From NCBI RefSeq assembly GCF_022398475.1, contig NZ_JAKEVM010000039.1:1-32582 (forward strand): 32,582 nucleotides of DNA. The letters run 5' to 3'. This stretch comes from Pseudoalteromonas shioyasakiensis (GTDB lineage Bacteria; Pseudomonadota; Gammaproteobacteria; Enterobacterales; Alteromonadaceae). Position 1 is the stretch's first letter. Each line of letters begins with the position of its first letter. The position numbers and the translations under genes are program-made. Shown here in pieces: positions 15,625 to 23,226 of this stretch. Below the pieces are notes generated by a model. That model was not told the origin of the DNA. It searched no databases and saw only the letters and a program-made list of their open reading frames with translations.

Positions 15625-15723
15625 CTAACAATTTTATTGTGCGCTTCGCGCGTATTTCAGCTGATATCACGCTCATATACTTAATAAACCTATTATTAAC
15701 AAATAACGGAATGCATTGCTAAC
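15625..15723 (-). repeat. Cassette leader segment A, copy 2
   Basis: Second copy of the segment at 13225–13320, again starting at GTTAGC. It keeps CCGTTATTTGTTAATAATAGG and a hairpin at the same place (GCGC-GAA-GCGC). One stem pair has changed from T-A to C-G, so pairing is kept there. It precedes the gene at 15293. Confidence 0.65.
15674..15702 (-). promoter_or_regulatory. Possible cassette-borne promoter, copy 2
   Basis: Minus strand TTGTTA (15697–15702), 17-base spacer, TATATG (15674–15679). Same geometry as copy 1. Placed at the upstream end of the array, it could drive several cassettes in the absence of an integron Pc promoter. Confidence 0.42.
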
Positions 15724-15789
15724 TGTAAATTTTTATTGATACTAAAGATGTTCAGAAAGAAAAATGGCTCAGCGCTGATTTTTATCATA

Positions 15790-15817
15790 TTTGCAGGGTA
15801 TGTGGTTGGAAGTTAGC
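15790..15817 (+). repeat. Right copy of 28-bp border repeat
   Basis: Repeats the last 28 bases of the methyltransferase gene with one silent change, still in frame to a TAG. No similarity continues upstream of it. The 66 bases between it and the first cassette junction (15724–15789) hold no integrase and no recognisable attI. Confidence 0.75.
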
Positions 15818-15828
15818 GAGCTATGAAG

Positions 15829-15862
15829 CATCGCGCGAAATAAATTTCACGCCTACGCGATG
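15829..15862 (+). repeat. REP-like palindromic element, copy 2
   Basis: Arms CATCGCG and CGCGATG flank GAAATAAATTTCACGCC. It is the first element of a repeat field from 15818 to 16335 in which I see no gene. Confidence 0.75.
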
Positions 15863-15884
15863 TAAAATCGCTGCTACCTCAAAA

Positions 15885-15955
15885 CTCGCTAACTGATGGT
15901 TTTGAGTCTGAAAGCTGACGGCTGATAGCTGACAGCTCTTTTAACTCGCTAACTT
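15885..15955 (+). repeat. 71-bp intergenic repeat, copy 1
   Basis: Matches 16261–16331 at 69 of 71 bases. It contains GCTGACGGCTGATAGCTGAC flanked by CTCGCTAACT on both sides. The inner 32 bases recur inverted at 11089–11120. Confidence 0.8.
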
Positions 15956-15977
15956 TACTCTTGAAACTCGCTAGCTT

Positions 15978-16004
15978 GTTGGGTTTCGCTTCGCTCTATC
16001 CAAC
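15978..16004 (+). repeat. GTTGGGTTTCGC…CCAAC hairpin repeat, copy 1
   Basis: Short inverted repeat with GTTGGGT and ATCCAAC arms around TTCGCTTCGCTCT. This element type is widespread in bacterial intergenic regions. Confidence 0.65.
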
Positions 16005-16018
16005 CTATGAGCTATTAA

Positions 16019-16049
16019 CCATCGCGTGAAATAAATTTCACGCCTACGG
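16019..16049 (+). repeat. REP-like palindromic element, copy 3
   Basis: CCATCGCGTGAAATAAATTT then CACGCCTACGG. It has an inner palindrome GTGAAAT-AA-ATTTCAC but lacks the outer CGCGATG arm of copies 2 and 4. Confidence 0.7.
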
Positions 16050-16160
16050 TAACTAATCCATGTCAGCAGCGAGTAGGCATCAACGACTTAAAGCTTATGA
16101 CTTACAGCTTAAAGCGCCTTTACTCTTTCCCCTTGTAACTCGCTAACTTTACCTAAGTTT

Positions 16161-16187
16161 GTTGGGTTTCGCTCCGCTCTACCCAAC
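16161..16187 (+). repeat. GTTGGGTTTCGC…CCAAC hairpin repeat, copy 2
   Basis: GTTGGGT and ACCCAAC are perfect 7-bp arms around TTCGCTCCGCTCT. It stands about 40 bases before REP-like copy 4, the same order as copy 1 and REP-like copy 3, so the two elements travel as a unit. Confidence 0.68.
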
Positions 16188-16201
16188 ATACGGGCCATAA
16201 A

Positions 16202-16236
16202 CCATCGCGCGAAATAAATTTCACGCCTACGCGATG
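16202..16236 (+). repeat. REP-like palindromic element, copy 4
   Basis: Nearly identical to copy 2, with CATCGCG and CGCGATG outer arms. Confidence 0.75.
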
Positions 16237-16260
16237 TAACTTTACTCTTTACTCTTGAAA

Positions 16261-16331
16261 CTCGCTAGCTGATGGTTTTGAGTCTGAGAGCTGACGGCTG
16301 ATAGCTGACAGCTCTTTTAACTCGCTAACTT
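16261..16331 (+). repeat. 71-bp intergenic repeat, copy 2
   Basis: Second direct copy of 15885–15955, ending nine bases before the stop of the gamma-glutamyltransferase gene. Confidence 0.8.
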
Positions 16332-16339
16332 CCGAGAAC

Positions 16340-18037
16340 CTAATACCCCGCAGCCTGGCCGTCTTTACGAGTTTCAGATGCGCCGTAATAAACGCCGGTT
16401 TTTGGGTCTTTCAATATAGCTTGATAACCACCGTATGGGCCAACGGCGTCTTGTAAGGTGTGGCCTTTTTTCATTAACTCACGGCGGGTTTCCATTGAAA
16501 AACCTGATTCTAAGCTAACAAAACCACCGTCTTCCATGATCTCACCTGTCGGCTGCGATGAACCTGTGTGCAGAATACGTGGTGCATCACCGGCTTCTTG
16601 TAGGTTCATGCCAAAATCAATCATGTTGATAAGTATTTGAGCGTGCATTTGTGGCTGTGTTGCGCCGCCCATTACGCCATAACTCATATATGGCTTACCA
16701 TCTTTGGTAACAAACGCAGGAATGATTGTATGGAATGGTCGTTTGCCTGGCTCATATTGGTTCATGTGGCCTTTTTTAAGGGCGAACATTTCGCCACGGT
16801 TTTGCAATACAAAACCTAATTTTGCAGGTGTCATACCTGAGCCCATGCCACGGTAATTACTTTGAATAAGCGAAACCATGTTGCCGTCTTTGTCGGCGGT
16901 CGTCATATAAATGGTATCGCCTTCTACTGGGCCTGCGTGGTCACGTTTTGCAGCTTTGTTAGGGTCTATCAGTTTGCGTCTTTGGTCAGCATATTGCTGC
17001 GAAATAAGTGTTTGTACGGGAATGGTGTTAAATGCTGGATCGGCGTAATACTTTGCACGATCTGCAAACGCGAGTTTTTTCGCTTCAACAAAGGTGTGTA
17101 CGTATTCAGGGCTATCAAAACCCATTGCTTTGATATCGTAACCTTCAAGAATATTCAGAATTTGCTGTGCAGCAATACCTTGGCCATTTGGTGGCAATTC
17201 CCAAAGCGTATATCCTCTATAATCGGCGCTCACAGGCTTAACCCATTCACTATGGTGGGCAGCTAAATCTTCATACGATAAGTAGCCGCCGTTTTCTTTC
17301 ATATAGCGACCAATTTCTTTAGCAATATCGCCTTTGTAAAAGGCATCGCGGCCGCCTTTGGCAATTTTACGATAGGTGTTTGCAAGGGCAGGGTTCTTAA
17401 AGATTTCCCCTTTTTCTGGCATTGCCCCATCAGGCATATAAACATCTTTAAAGCCTGGGTATTTACCTCGTGCAGCCACACTTTTTTGCATGTAATAAGC
17501 AATCAGTTCAGACACAGGGAAGCCATTTTCAGCGTAGTCGATAGCAGGTTGGAGTAAGGCTTTCATTGGTGTTTTGCCAAACTTTTTATGTAACTCAAAC
17601 CAACCATCTACTGCACCTGGTACCGACACAGGCAATGGCCCATAAGCAGGAATGTAGTCACCTTGTGCTTTTAAAGTATCAAAAGACAAGCTTTGTGGTG
17701 AACGACCAGAGGCATTTAAACCGTAAAGTTGCTTGCTTTTGTTATCCCAAACAATGGCAAATAAATCGCCACCAATTCCACACCCAGTCGGTTCAACCAG
17801 ACCAAGCACTGCATTTGCCGCAATAGCTGCATCAATGGCATTACCACCGTCTTTTAATACTTGTAAGCCCACTTGCGTAGCCAACGGCTGTGATGTTGCA
17901 ACCATACCTGATTGTGCGATGACTTCAGAACGACTAGCAAAGTTATGGCCTGTGATTCGATCGTAAGCTTGAGAGGCGCCTGTTGCGCCTAAGCATACTG
18001 CTAGCACTAAGCTTTTAAATAGTGGAGTTGGTTTCAT
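16340..18037 (-). CDS. ggt: Gamma-glutamyltransferase
   Basis: A 565-residue periplasmic gamma-glutamyltransferase that cleaves or transfers the gamma-glutamyl group of glutathione and related peptides. It is made as a proenzyme that cuts itself. The catalytic nucleophile is Thr375 in GDTIYMTTADKDGN, which lines up with the cleavage-site Thr of E. coli GGT. Family signatures are present in both subunits: GGNAIDAAIAANAVLGLVEP and TGCGIGGDLF in the large one, and SYGVMGGATQPQMHAQ in the small one. The N-terminus MKPTPLFKSLVLAVCLGATG is a signal peptide. The small-subunit start has SNYRGMGSG rather than the E. coli TLNTTFGTG, so it belongs to a different GGT subgroup. Transcribed alone. Confidence 0.94.
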   Translation of the reverse strand: MKPTPLFKSLVLAVCLGATGASQAYDRITGHNFASRSEVIAQSGMVATSQPLATQVGLQVLKDGGNAIDAAIAANAVLGLVEPTGCGIGGDLFAIVWDNKSKQLYGLNASGRSPQSLSFDTLKAQGDYIPAYGPLPVSVPGAVDGWFELHKKFGKTPMKALLQPAIDYAENGFPVSELIAYYMQKSVAARGKYPGFKDVYMPDGAMPEKGEIFKNPALANTYRKIAKGGRDAFYKGDIAKEIGRYMKENGGYLSYEDLAAHHSEWVKPVSADYRGYTLWELPPNGQGIAAQQILNILEGYDIKAMGFDSPEYVHTFVEAKKLAFADRAKYYADPAFNTIPVQTLISQQYADQRRKLIDPNKAAKRDHAGPVEGDTIYMTTADKDGNMVSLIQSNYRGMGSGMTPAKLGFVLQNRGEMFALKKGHMNQYEPGKRPFHTIIPAFVTKDGKPYMSYGVMGGATQPQMHAQILINMIDFGMNLQEAGDAPRILHTGSSQPTGEIMEDGGFVSLESGFSMETRRELMKKGHTLQDAVGPYGGYQAILKDPKTGVYYGASETRKDGQAAGY

Positions 18038-18179
18038 AATTTTTTGCCCTTTTTGTTATTTTTATCACTATAAAAAGCAATTAAAGATGAGGCAATGGCT
18101 TTGCGTTCTAGCGCGAAAAATCACGATTGACTTCAAATATAAGAAAAACAGCGGCTAACTTACCTAAAACCACTCCAAT

Positions 18180-18992
18180 TTAGTAAATAGCAGAACCATT
18201 TAAGCACTGCTGTGCAACTGTCAATGTTTCGCCGTGAGAGTGCATATCCTCTGCTACAAACTGATCAACAAGAGAGTCAATCAGGTTTTCTTCCTTCATG
18301 GTATCGAGGGCGTGTTGCAGCTTAGTTACCACCTCTGGCGATGTGTTTTTGTTAAGTGCTAAGTAATTACCCACTAAGGCAGGATGCTTTAACTCAAATA
18401 CCGGCGTGACTTGGTCTGGGCTCATACCTACATTCATCAACTGTGATGAAAGAGTGAGAGAGGAGCCAATCAGCAAGTCATGCTTGCCTTGCTTAAACAT
18501 TTTTAGCTCTTCAAACTTTTTTGAGTAAGTTAAAAATTGCTGGCCTTCAGCAAGGTTAAAATCAGCAAGAACTGTTTGATAAACATCACCACGAGATACG
18601 CCAATGGTGTAGTTTTGCAACGACTGTGTACTTGTCACTTTAATGTCGTTACGGTTATTTAAACGGTATAAACATGAATGCCCAGATACCAAAGGACCAA
18701 CCCAGTAAAATTGAGTTTCTCGCTTTGCGGTGCGTGAAGTAGAATAAATTCCAGCATTGGGTTGGGCGAGTGTTAGTGACATTGCGCGCTTCCAAGGCAA
18801 TACACTAAACGTACAGCTCAACTTGGCTCTTTCACACAAAGATTCCATGATTTTGGTGTTAATACCGGTGAGTTGATTGTGCTGCAGAAAGTTATAGGGA
18901 GGGAATACTTCGGTGTATAAAGTCAATTGTTCAGCACTCGCCATGGCAGTGCTGGCAGTGAATAAACTCACTATTGTTAAATGCTTAAACAT
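18180..18992 (-). CDS. Periplasmic substrate-binding protein (SBP_bac_3-like)
   Basis: A 270-residue exported protein of the family 3 periplasmic binding-protein fold. MFKHLTIVSLFTASTAMASA is the signal peptide. The mature protein opens with EQLTLYTEVFPPYNFLQHNQ, the usual first strand of this fold, and has TGINTKIMESLCERAKLSC and the mid-domain NYTIGVSRGDVYQTVL. No permease or ATPase genes are near, so it may act as a sensor or a stand-alone binding protein, as is common for this group in Alteromonadales. The ATG at 18992 is chosen for the signal peptide; an upstream TTG would extend into the neighbouring gene. It lies 25 bases after the receiver gene and may be co-transcribed with it. Confidence 0.85.
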   Translation of the reverse strand: MFKHLTIVSLFTASTAMASAEQLTLYTEVFPPYNFLQHNQLTGINTKIMESLCERAKLSCTFSVLPWKRAMSLTLAQPNAGIYSTSRTAKRETQFYWVGPLVSGHSCLYRLNNRNDIKVTSTQSLQNYTIGVSRGDVYQTVLADFNLAEGQQFLTYSKKFEELKMFKQGKHDLLIGSSLTLSSQLMNVGMSPDQVTPVFELKHPALVGNYLALNKNTSPEVVTKLQHALDTMKEENLIDSLVDQFVAEDMHSHGETLTVAQQCLNGSAIY

Positions 18993-19017
18993 CGCTCTTA
19001 ACTCCAGTTGTTGCAGG

Positions 19018-19386
19018 TTATTCTGGTTTAACAATTCGACTTAACTGCTTTTGCAGTGTATTTAAACAAAAAGGCTTAATGATAAAACCGTTCACTTTTG
19101 CTGTAATCATCTCGCTTACTGTTTGTTTACTGTCTTCGCAGGTTACCATCAATACAGGTAAATCACTTAGGACTGGGTTTTCGCGAATATGATTAAGCAA
19201 ACATTTGCCATCCATTTTCGGCATATGCAAATCAGTAATCACCAGATCAAAGCTGTGTTTTTCGAGTAAATCAAACGCTTGAGCACCATCAGTCGCCTCC
19301 GTTATATCCTTATATTCAAGCCTACGCAACATGTTTATCAACACATGGCGCATAAGTGTCATATCGTCAACGACCAGTATTTTCAT
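19018..19386 (-). CDS. Stand-alone CheY-like response-regulator receiver
   Basis: A 122-residue single receiver domain with no output domain. All receiver residues are there: Asp7 and Asp8 in ILVVDDM, the phosphoacceptor Asp52 in VITDLHMPKMDG, Thr82 in LMVTCED, and Lys104 in FIIKPF. Such proteins act by protein contact, as CheY does on the flagellar motor. No kinase lies nearby. The binding-protein gene downstream is in the same orientation at short distance, which suggests a shared transcript, though a functional link is only inferred. Confidence 0.92.
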   Translation of the reverse strand: MKILVVDDMTLMRHVLINMLRRLEYKDITEATDGAQAFDLLEKHSFDLVITDLHMPKMDGKCLLNHIRENPVLSDLPVLMVTCEDSKQTVSEMITAKVNGFIIKPFCLNTLQKQLSRIVKPE

Positions 19387-19456
19387 CTAGATTACTATTA
19401 AGTTTTACAGTATTTAAAGCTTAGTTTGCTAACTCAATAACGCAATAAACCAGAAA

Positions 19457-19999
19457 CTAAGAAAAAATATCTGCAACTAGCTGGCTAAGTCGTGCAATTT
19501 TAATGTTGCTCAACTGGCGGTAATCAAAATATGGGCAAACAATCACTTTATCTGATTTACTAATAGCAAATTCATCATCAAGCCATATTAATTGGCAATC
19601 CAAAAACCCGTCATTTATAAGCTGCTTAGCATGGGTTCGCCCTGCAATTATATGTAATTGCTCTGGTTTGCCTAATATCGGTGGGCTAAACAGTAATGCA
19701 GTTTGGCTATGTACTTGCAGTAGTTGTCCATCGCGAAAGCTCTGCCAATCAGGTGCTCTTTTAGCAAAATCATAATATTCACTTGGTAGTGCAAAAAGTA
19801 CTTTGCCATACACATTAAAAACTTTGCGCCAACCATTGCCACATGCTTGGTTTATTTCGTTTATTTGGCCGGGCTGCATTGCATGTAAATGGTCAAGTTG
19901 TTGCCAAGCAGGCATCGGCGGGCGCTTTTCTAAATAAACAGCGACTTTAAACGCCTCATCACCAAAACCTTGCAGTGGCCCACTATTATCGATACTCAT
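19457..19999 (-). CDS. Conserved protein of unknown function next to YaiI
   Basis: A 180-residue soluble protein I do not firmly recognise (possibly DUF6942, from memory). Visible blocks are [40 protein letters not shown], a central [20 protein letters not shown], and [12 protein letters not shown], which may hold a functional Arg-His pair. There is no signal peptide or membrane segment. Its ATG overlaps the YaiI stop by four bases (ATGA), so the two are translated together. Confidence 0.7.
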   Translation of the reverse strand: MSIDNSGPLQGFGDEAFKVAVYLEKRPPMPAWQQLDHLHAMQPGQINEINQACGNGWRKVFNVYGKVLFALPSEYYDFAKRAPDWQSFRDGQLLQVHSQTALLFSPPILGKPEQLHIIAGRTHAKQLINDGFLDCQLIWLDDEFAISKSDKVIVCPYFDYRQLSNIKIARLSQLVADIFS

Positions 20000-20445
20000 G
20001 ACTTTTTAGCTAGGATTCTGTCTAAGTTATTTGCAAAGTTTTGGCGGTCAGCTTGGCTTAACGGCGGAGGGCCACCGGCCATTTCAACGCCACTTGAGCG
20101 CATTGTTTCCATAAAATCACGAACGTTTAAACGTGAGCGAATATTTTCGGTCGTATATAACTCACCGCGCGGATTAAGCGCTTGTGCGCCTTTTTCGATA
20201 ACTTCTGCAGCCAAAGGAATATCACCGGTGATCACCAAATCATTCGGCTCAATACGTTTAACGATTTCGTTGTCGGCAATATCAAAACCAGAAGATACCT
20301 GTAAACGGCTAATATACTTTGAAGGGGGTACTCGCATCGCATGGTTCGCCACTAATGTGGTAAAGGTCTGCGTGCGCTCTGCGGCACGAAACAATATTTC
20401 TTTAATAACGACGGGGCAGGCGTCTGCATCAACCCAAATCTTCAT
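19996..20445 (-). CDS. yaiI: YaiI/YqxD family protein (DUF188)
   Basis: A 149-residue member of the DUF188 family, which has a PIN-like fold. The N-terminal signature [20 protein letters not shown] holds the conserved Asp pair. Further blocks are [32 protein letters not shown] and [10 protein letters not shown], all typical. The C-terminal [20 protein letters not shown] is also a family hallmark. The protein is nuclease-like in fold, but its function is not established. First gene of a two-gene unit, divergent from the lipocalin gene. Confidence 0.92.
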   Translation of the reverse strand: MKIWVDADACPVVIKEILFRAAERTQTFTTLVANHAMRVPPSKYISRLQVSSGFDIADNEIVKRIEPNDLVITGDIPLAAEVIEKGAQALNPRGELYTTENIRSRLNVRDFMETMRSSGVEMAGGPPPLSQADRQNFANNLDRILAKKS

Positions 20446-20549
20446 GCTGTTCTCAATCTTTAATTTTAGACATTAATAGTTTACCGTAATTGAACTAAAT
20501 TAGTGCTATTAACGTATTAATTTGTTTAATTTTTAAAGGGAGTAAAAAC

Positions 20550-21083
20550 GTGCAAACATCATTAAAGTTAATCGGGGTTTTATGTATCACAGCCATTTTA
20601 TCTGCGTGTACAGGCGTGCCAGACAACATCAAACCCGTCGATAATTTTGAGTTAAACAAATACACAGGGACCTGGTACGAAATTGCACGTTTAGATCATT
20701 CATTTGAACGCGGCCTTGAGGGCATTACCGCCGAATACTCAATTAATCCTGATGGCAGTGTAAAAGTTATCAATAAAGGTTACAGCGCTGAAGATAAAGA
20801 ATGGCAGCAAGCTGAAGGTAAAGCGAAGTTTGCAGAGCAACAAGACATTGGTCACTTAGAGGTATCATTCTTTGGGCCATTCTATAGCTCATATGTAGTG
20901 TTTGAATTAGATAAGCAAGACTATCAATACGCTTATATTACTGGCTATAACAAAGAGTATTTATGGTTTTTGTCGCGCACTCCTAACGTTACTGAACAGC
21001 AAATGCAGGACTTTATAAACACAGCAAAAGAATATGGTTTTAAAACAGACGAACTTATTTATGTTGACCATGAGAGCTTGTAA
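20550..21083 (+). CDS. blc: Lipocalin-family outer-membrane lipoprotein (Blc-like)
   Basis: A 177-residue bacterial lipocalin. The signal MQTSLKLIGVLCITAILSAC ends in the lipobox LSAC, so the protein is lipid-anchored, most likely to the outer membrane. The lipocalin signature is NKYTGTWYEIARLDHSFERG, followed by GITAEYSINPDGSVKVINKG and the third motif WFLSRTP. Blc proteins bind lysophospholipids and are linked to membrane stress. Translation starts at GTG, supported by GGGAG seven bases upstream. A strong terminator lies about 120 bases past the stop. Confidence 0.93.
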   Translation: MQTSLKLIGVLCITAILSACTGVPDNIKPVDNFELNKYTGTWYEIARLDHSFERGLEGITAEYSINPDGSVKVINKGYSAEDKEWQQAEGKAKFAEQQDIGHLEVSFFGPFYSSYVVFELDKQDYQYAYITGYNKEYLWFLSRTPNVTEQQMQDFINTAKEYGFKTDELIYVDHESL

Positions 21084-21204
21084 AGGGGCTTTACAACTGT
21101 CTTTAAACTATCACGAATGTGCAACACAACTGTAATGGATGCTAGGCAAACTTAGCGTCGTTAATTTGAAACAACATGTGATCCCCCAATTTAATCCCCT
21201 GCTT

Positions 21205-21231
21205 GGGTAGGCATTGCCTACCCATTTTTTT
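21205..21231 (+). terminator. Rho-independent terminator after lipocalin
   Basis: Stem GGGTAGGC / GCCTACCC with loop ATT, followed by A and seven T. Strong in the plus direction. The next gene is convergent. Confidence 0.85.
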
Positions 21232-21292
21232 ACTATTTGCTCAATTAAGCATTATTGCAAATTGGTATCAGATCAGTTTTTTACTAACTACA

Positions 21293-21628
21293 CTACAAAA
21301 TCATCACCGAAAAGCCACTCAACAGCAAAACAGACATAGTTAATACACTGACATGCTTTACCCATGAAACAGTAAAACTGTATAAAATCATAAGCATAAG
21401 TACACTTAAAGCCATATAACCGCAAAACAGCAATGCGCCGTACCCAGCATCTGACAGCACGCAAAGCACCAAACTTAGTAAAATACTGATCCAGCCGCTG
21501 AATAAAAAGCTACTTCGCTGTTTTTCGGTTAATTTCTTTTTAAATACATCACGAAAGTGATTGAATTTTGCAAGAGCAAAACAATTAAACCCAAAAAAGC
21601 AGAGACTAAATTGCAGTAACTCCATCAT
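21293..21628 (-). CDS. DUF3325-like small membrane protein
   Basis: A 111-residue protein with about four membrane segments (residues roughly 2–22, 43–62, 66–86, 92–110). Its position as last gene after a PepSY membrane protein, together with its size and layout, fits DUF3325, a family found in iron-uptake operons. The start is the first of two adjacent ATG codons, with AGGAG eight bases upstream. The start lies 11 bases after the PepSY stop, in the same transcript. Function unknown. Confidence 0.72.
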   Translation of the reverse strand: MMELLQFSLCFFGFNCFALAKFNHFRDVFKKKLTEKQRSSFLFSGWISILLSLVLCVLSDAGYGALLFCGYMALSVLMLMILYSFTVSWVKHVSVLTMSVLLLSGFSVMIL

Positions 21629-21639
21629 CCTTATTGCTC

Positions 21640-23226
21640 CTATAACAGCTTGTTTTTATTTAATTTAGTCTTATTTGTAGCGGTTTTATGCCTAGGTATT
21701 TTTTTGCTTTGTAGTAAAAACAGCAGCCCAGCACAAATAAACGCACTATCAATACCGAATAAGTCCCACTGCTGAGTTAGTAAATATGTGATCCAATTGC
21801 CATCTGTTGTCAGCGCATTTACCACAGGTACTAATAAACAAGCAGCAGCGTTAAGCCATGCACAATAGCGCCAATGATGTTTTTCTCGGCCGAACACAGC
21901 AACAACTAACATCGCCAGCCAAGCTAAGAAAAACACGAGTATTTCTTTATCGGCACGCCCAGCTAACTCTATAGGTAACAGTCGATTAGCAATAAAGAAC
22001 GCTGCGGTTGCAATTGGTAAGCCCATTAGGGTGGCTAAATTTAGTGTCTCAACGAGCTTAAGCCCAAAGCTTGGTTTTTGGTCGGCTTTGAGCCTTTCGC
22101 GCACGCGTTTTGCCCACATGATGCAGCCTGTAGCTATCATGGCACAGCCAGCTACGCCACAGAAAAAATACAACCAACGCAGCAATGGCTCGGCTAAACG
22201 ACCACTATGTAATGCTGTCATTGAGTCATAAAACTGAGCCGAAGCGCTCCAATCTTCGCCTGAACTCGCTTCAAGCTCACCTGTTACGCCATCGAATAAG
22301 TAGCGTGGTCCGTTATCTACAACCTCTTTGCCGGTTGCCAAATAAACCAATATTTGTGAGGTCGCTGTATTGGCATTTCTAACAAACACGTAGCTAATGT
22401 CGGCATTCGGTGACTTAGTATAAATCTGATCTAATACATCTTTGATTGCCACCATAGGGCGCTGCTCTTCACTGGGCTTGGCACGTTTGTTAATCGGCAA
22501 TGCCTCTTCAAACATTTGCCTTAAGCCATTTTCATATACAGTCTCGGCAGGGTAGGGGAACAGCATAAATATCAGCGTGATAATCCCCGTGTAGGTGATC
22601 ATGATATGAAATGGCAGTGCCAGCACTGACGAAACATTGTGTGCATCGAGCCAGCTTCGGCTGCCTTTGTTTGCTCTAAAGCTAAACATATCTTTAAAAA
22701 TACGTTTGTGGATCACGATGCCTGTTATAAGCGCTACCAACATAAATAATGAGGCTAAACAAACAATTATCCGTGCAGTAAATACATCTATGTAATGTAA
22801 ATCAAAGTGTAAGCGATAGAAAAAGTTACCCCCCTTAGTTTCCCGAGGTTCGGGTAATTGCTCTAAGGTATTAGGGTCTAGATGTGTATAGTTGAAAGGT
22901 GCTCGGAGCTGGCCTGGCTGTTTAGGCTCAGCATACCCATAGCTTAAAACAGGGTTACGTGGCTCAGGTAAGTTTATCCGCCAAGATAATGAATTAGGTG
23001 CCTGTTGCTGTAATTGCGCAAACACATAATTAATTTGCTCGGCTTGAGACTGAACCCGTTGTGCTTGATGCTGCACATAGTGCGTTTCAGGCTTGGCCCA
23101 AATAGTGATTTCATCTTTAAAAAAGCTGATGGTGCCAGCAAAAAAGATTAAGAACAGTAACCAGCATACCAGCAAGCCAACCCAGGTATGAAGCCAAGTC
23201 ATTGAGCGGAAAAAGCTCTCTTTCAT
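21640..23226 (-). CDS. PepSY-associated membrane protein (iron-related)
   Basis: A 528-residue inner-membrane protein of the PepSY-associated TM-helix family. The first helix carries MTWLHTWVGLLVCWLLFLIF, a conserved histidine-containing start. A large periplasmic part (about 40–130 and 225–330) contains PepSY-like segments. Later helices have MTALHSGRLAEPLLRWLYFF and histidines that could bind haem or metal. Relatives include FoxB/PiuB-type proteins, some of which reduce ferric siderophores at the inner membrane. The ATG at 23226 overlaps the DUF3649 stop by four bases. A Fur box upstream of the operon supports iron control. Confidence 0.88.
   Translation of the reverse strand: MKESFFRSMTWLHTWVGLLVCWLLFLIFFAGTISFFKDEITIWAKPETHYVQHQAQRVQSQAEQINYVFAQLQQQAPNSLSWRINLPEPRNPVLSYGYAEPKQPGQLRAPFNYTHLDPNTLEQLPEPRETKGGNFFYRLHFDLHYIDVFTARIIVCLASLFMLVALITGIVIHKRIFKDMFSFRANKGSRSWLDAHNVSSVLALPFHIMITYTGIITLIFMLFPYPAETVYENGLRQMFEEALPINKRAKPSEEQRPMVAIKDVLDQIYTKSPNADISYVFVRNANTATSQILVYLATGKEVVDNGPRYLFDGVTGELEASSGEDWSASAQFYDSMTALHSGRLAEPLLRWLYFFCGVAGCAMIATGCIMWAKRVRERLKADQKPSFGLKLVETLNLATLMGLPIATAAFFIANRLLPIELAGRADKEILVFFLAWLAMLVVAVFGREKHHWRYCAWLNAAACLLVPVVNALTTDGNWITYLLTQQWDLFGIDSAFICAGLLFLLQSKKIPRHKTATNKTKLNKNKLL

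Larger units (their letters stand above)
11081..15789 (-). mobile_element. Integron cassette array without integrase (CALIN)
   Basis: About 4.7 kb with eight small genes, all on the minus strand, each followed by an attC-like site in the same orientation. The sites share an R'' core (TAACAAR or a close variant) that often contains the stop codon of the gene before it. Several share an internal TTTTAGCC/CCAAGC arm, and some have an R' core of the form GTTRRRY. No integron integrase or other recombinase is encoded in the window. The array is bracketed by a 28-bp direct repeat of the methyltransferase 3' end. I infer a CALIN: either a fragment split from a chromosomal integron or cassettes inserted elsewhere by an integrase acting in trans. 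Confidence 0.8.

Noticed and set aside
15724-15789. Possible attI at the right end of the array
   Set aside because: No integrase gene and no recognisable attI pattern; the TCAGCGCTGA palindrome there is more like a weak hairpin.
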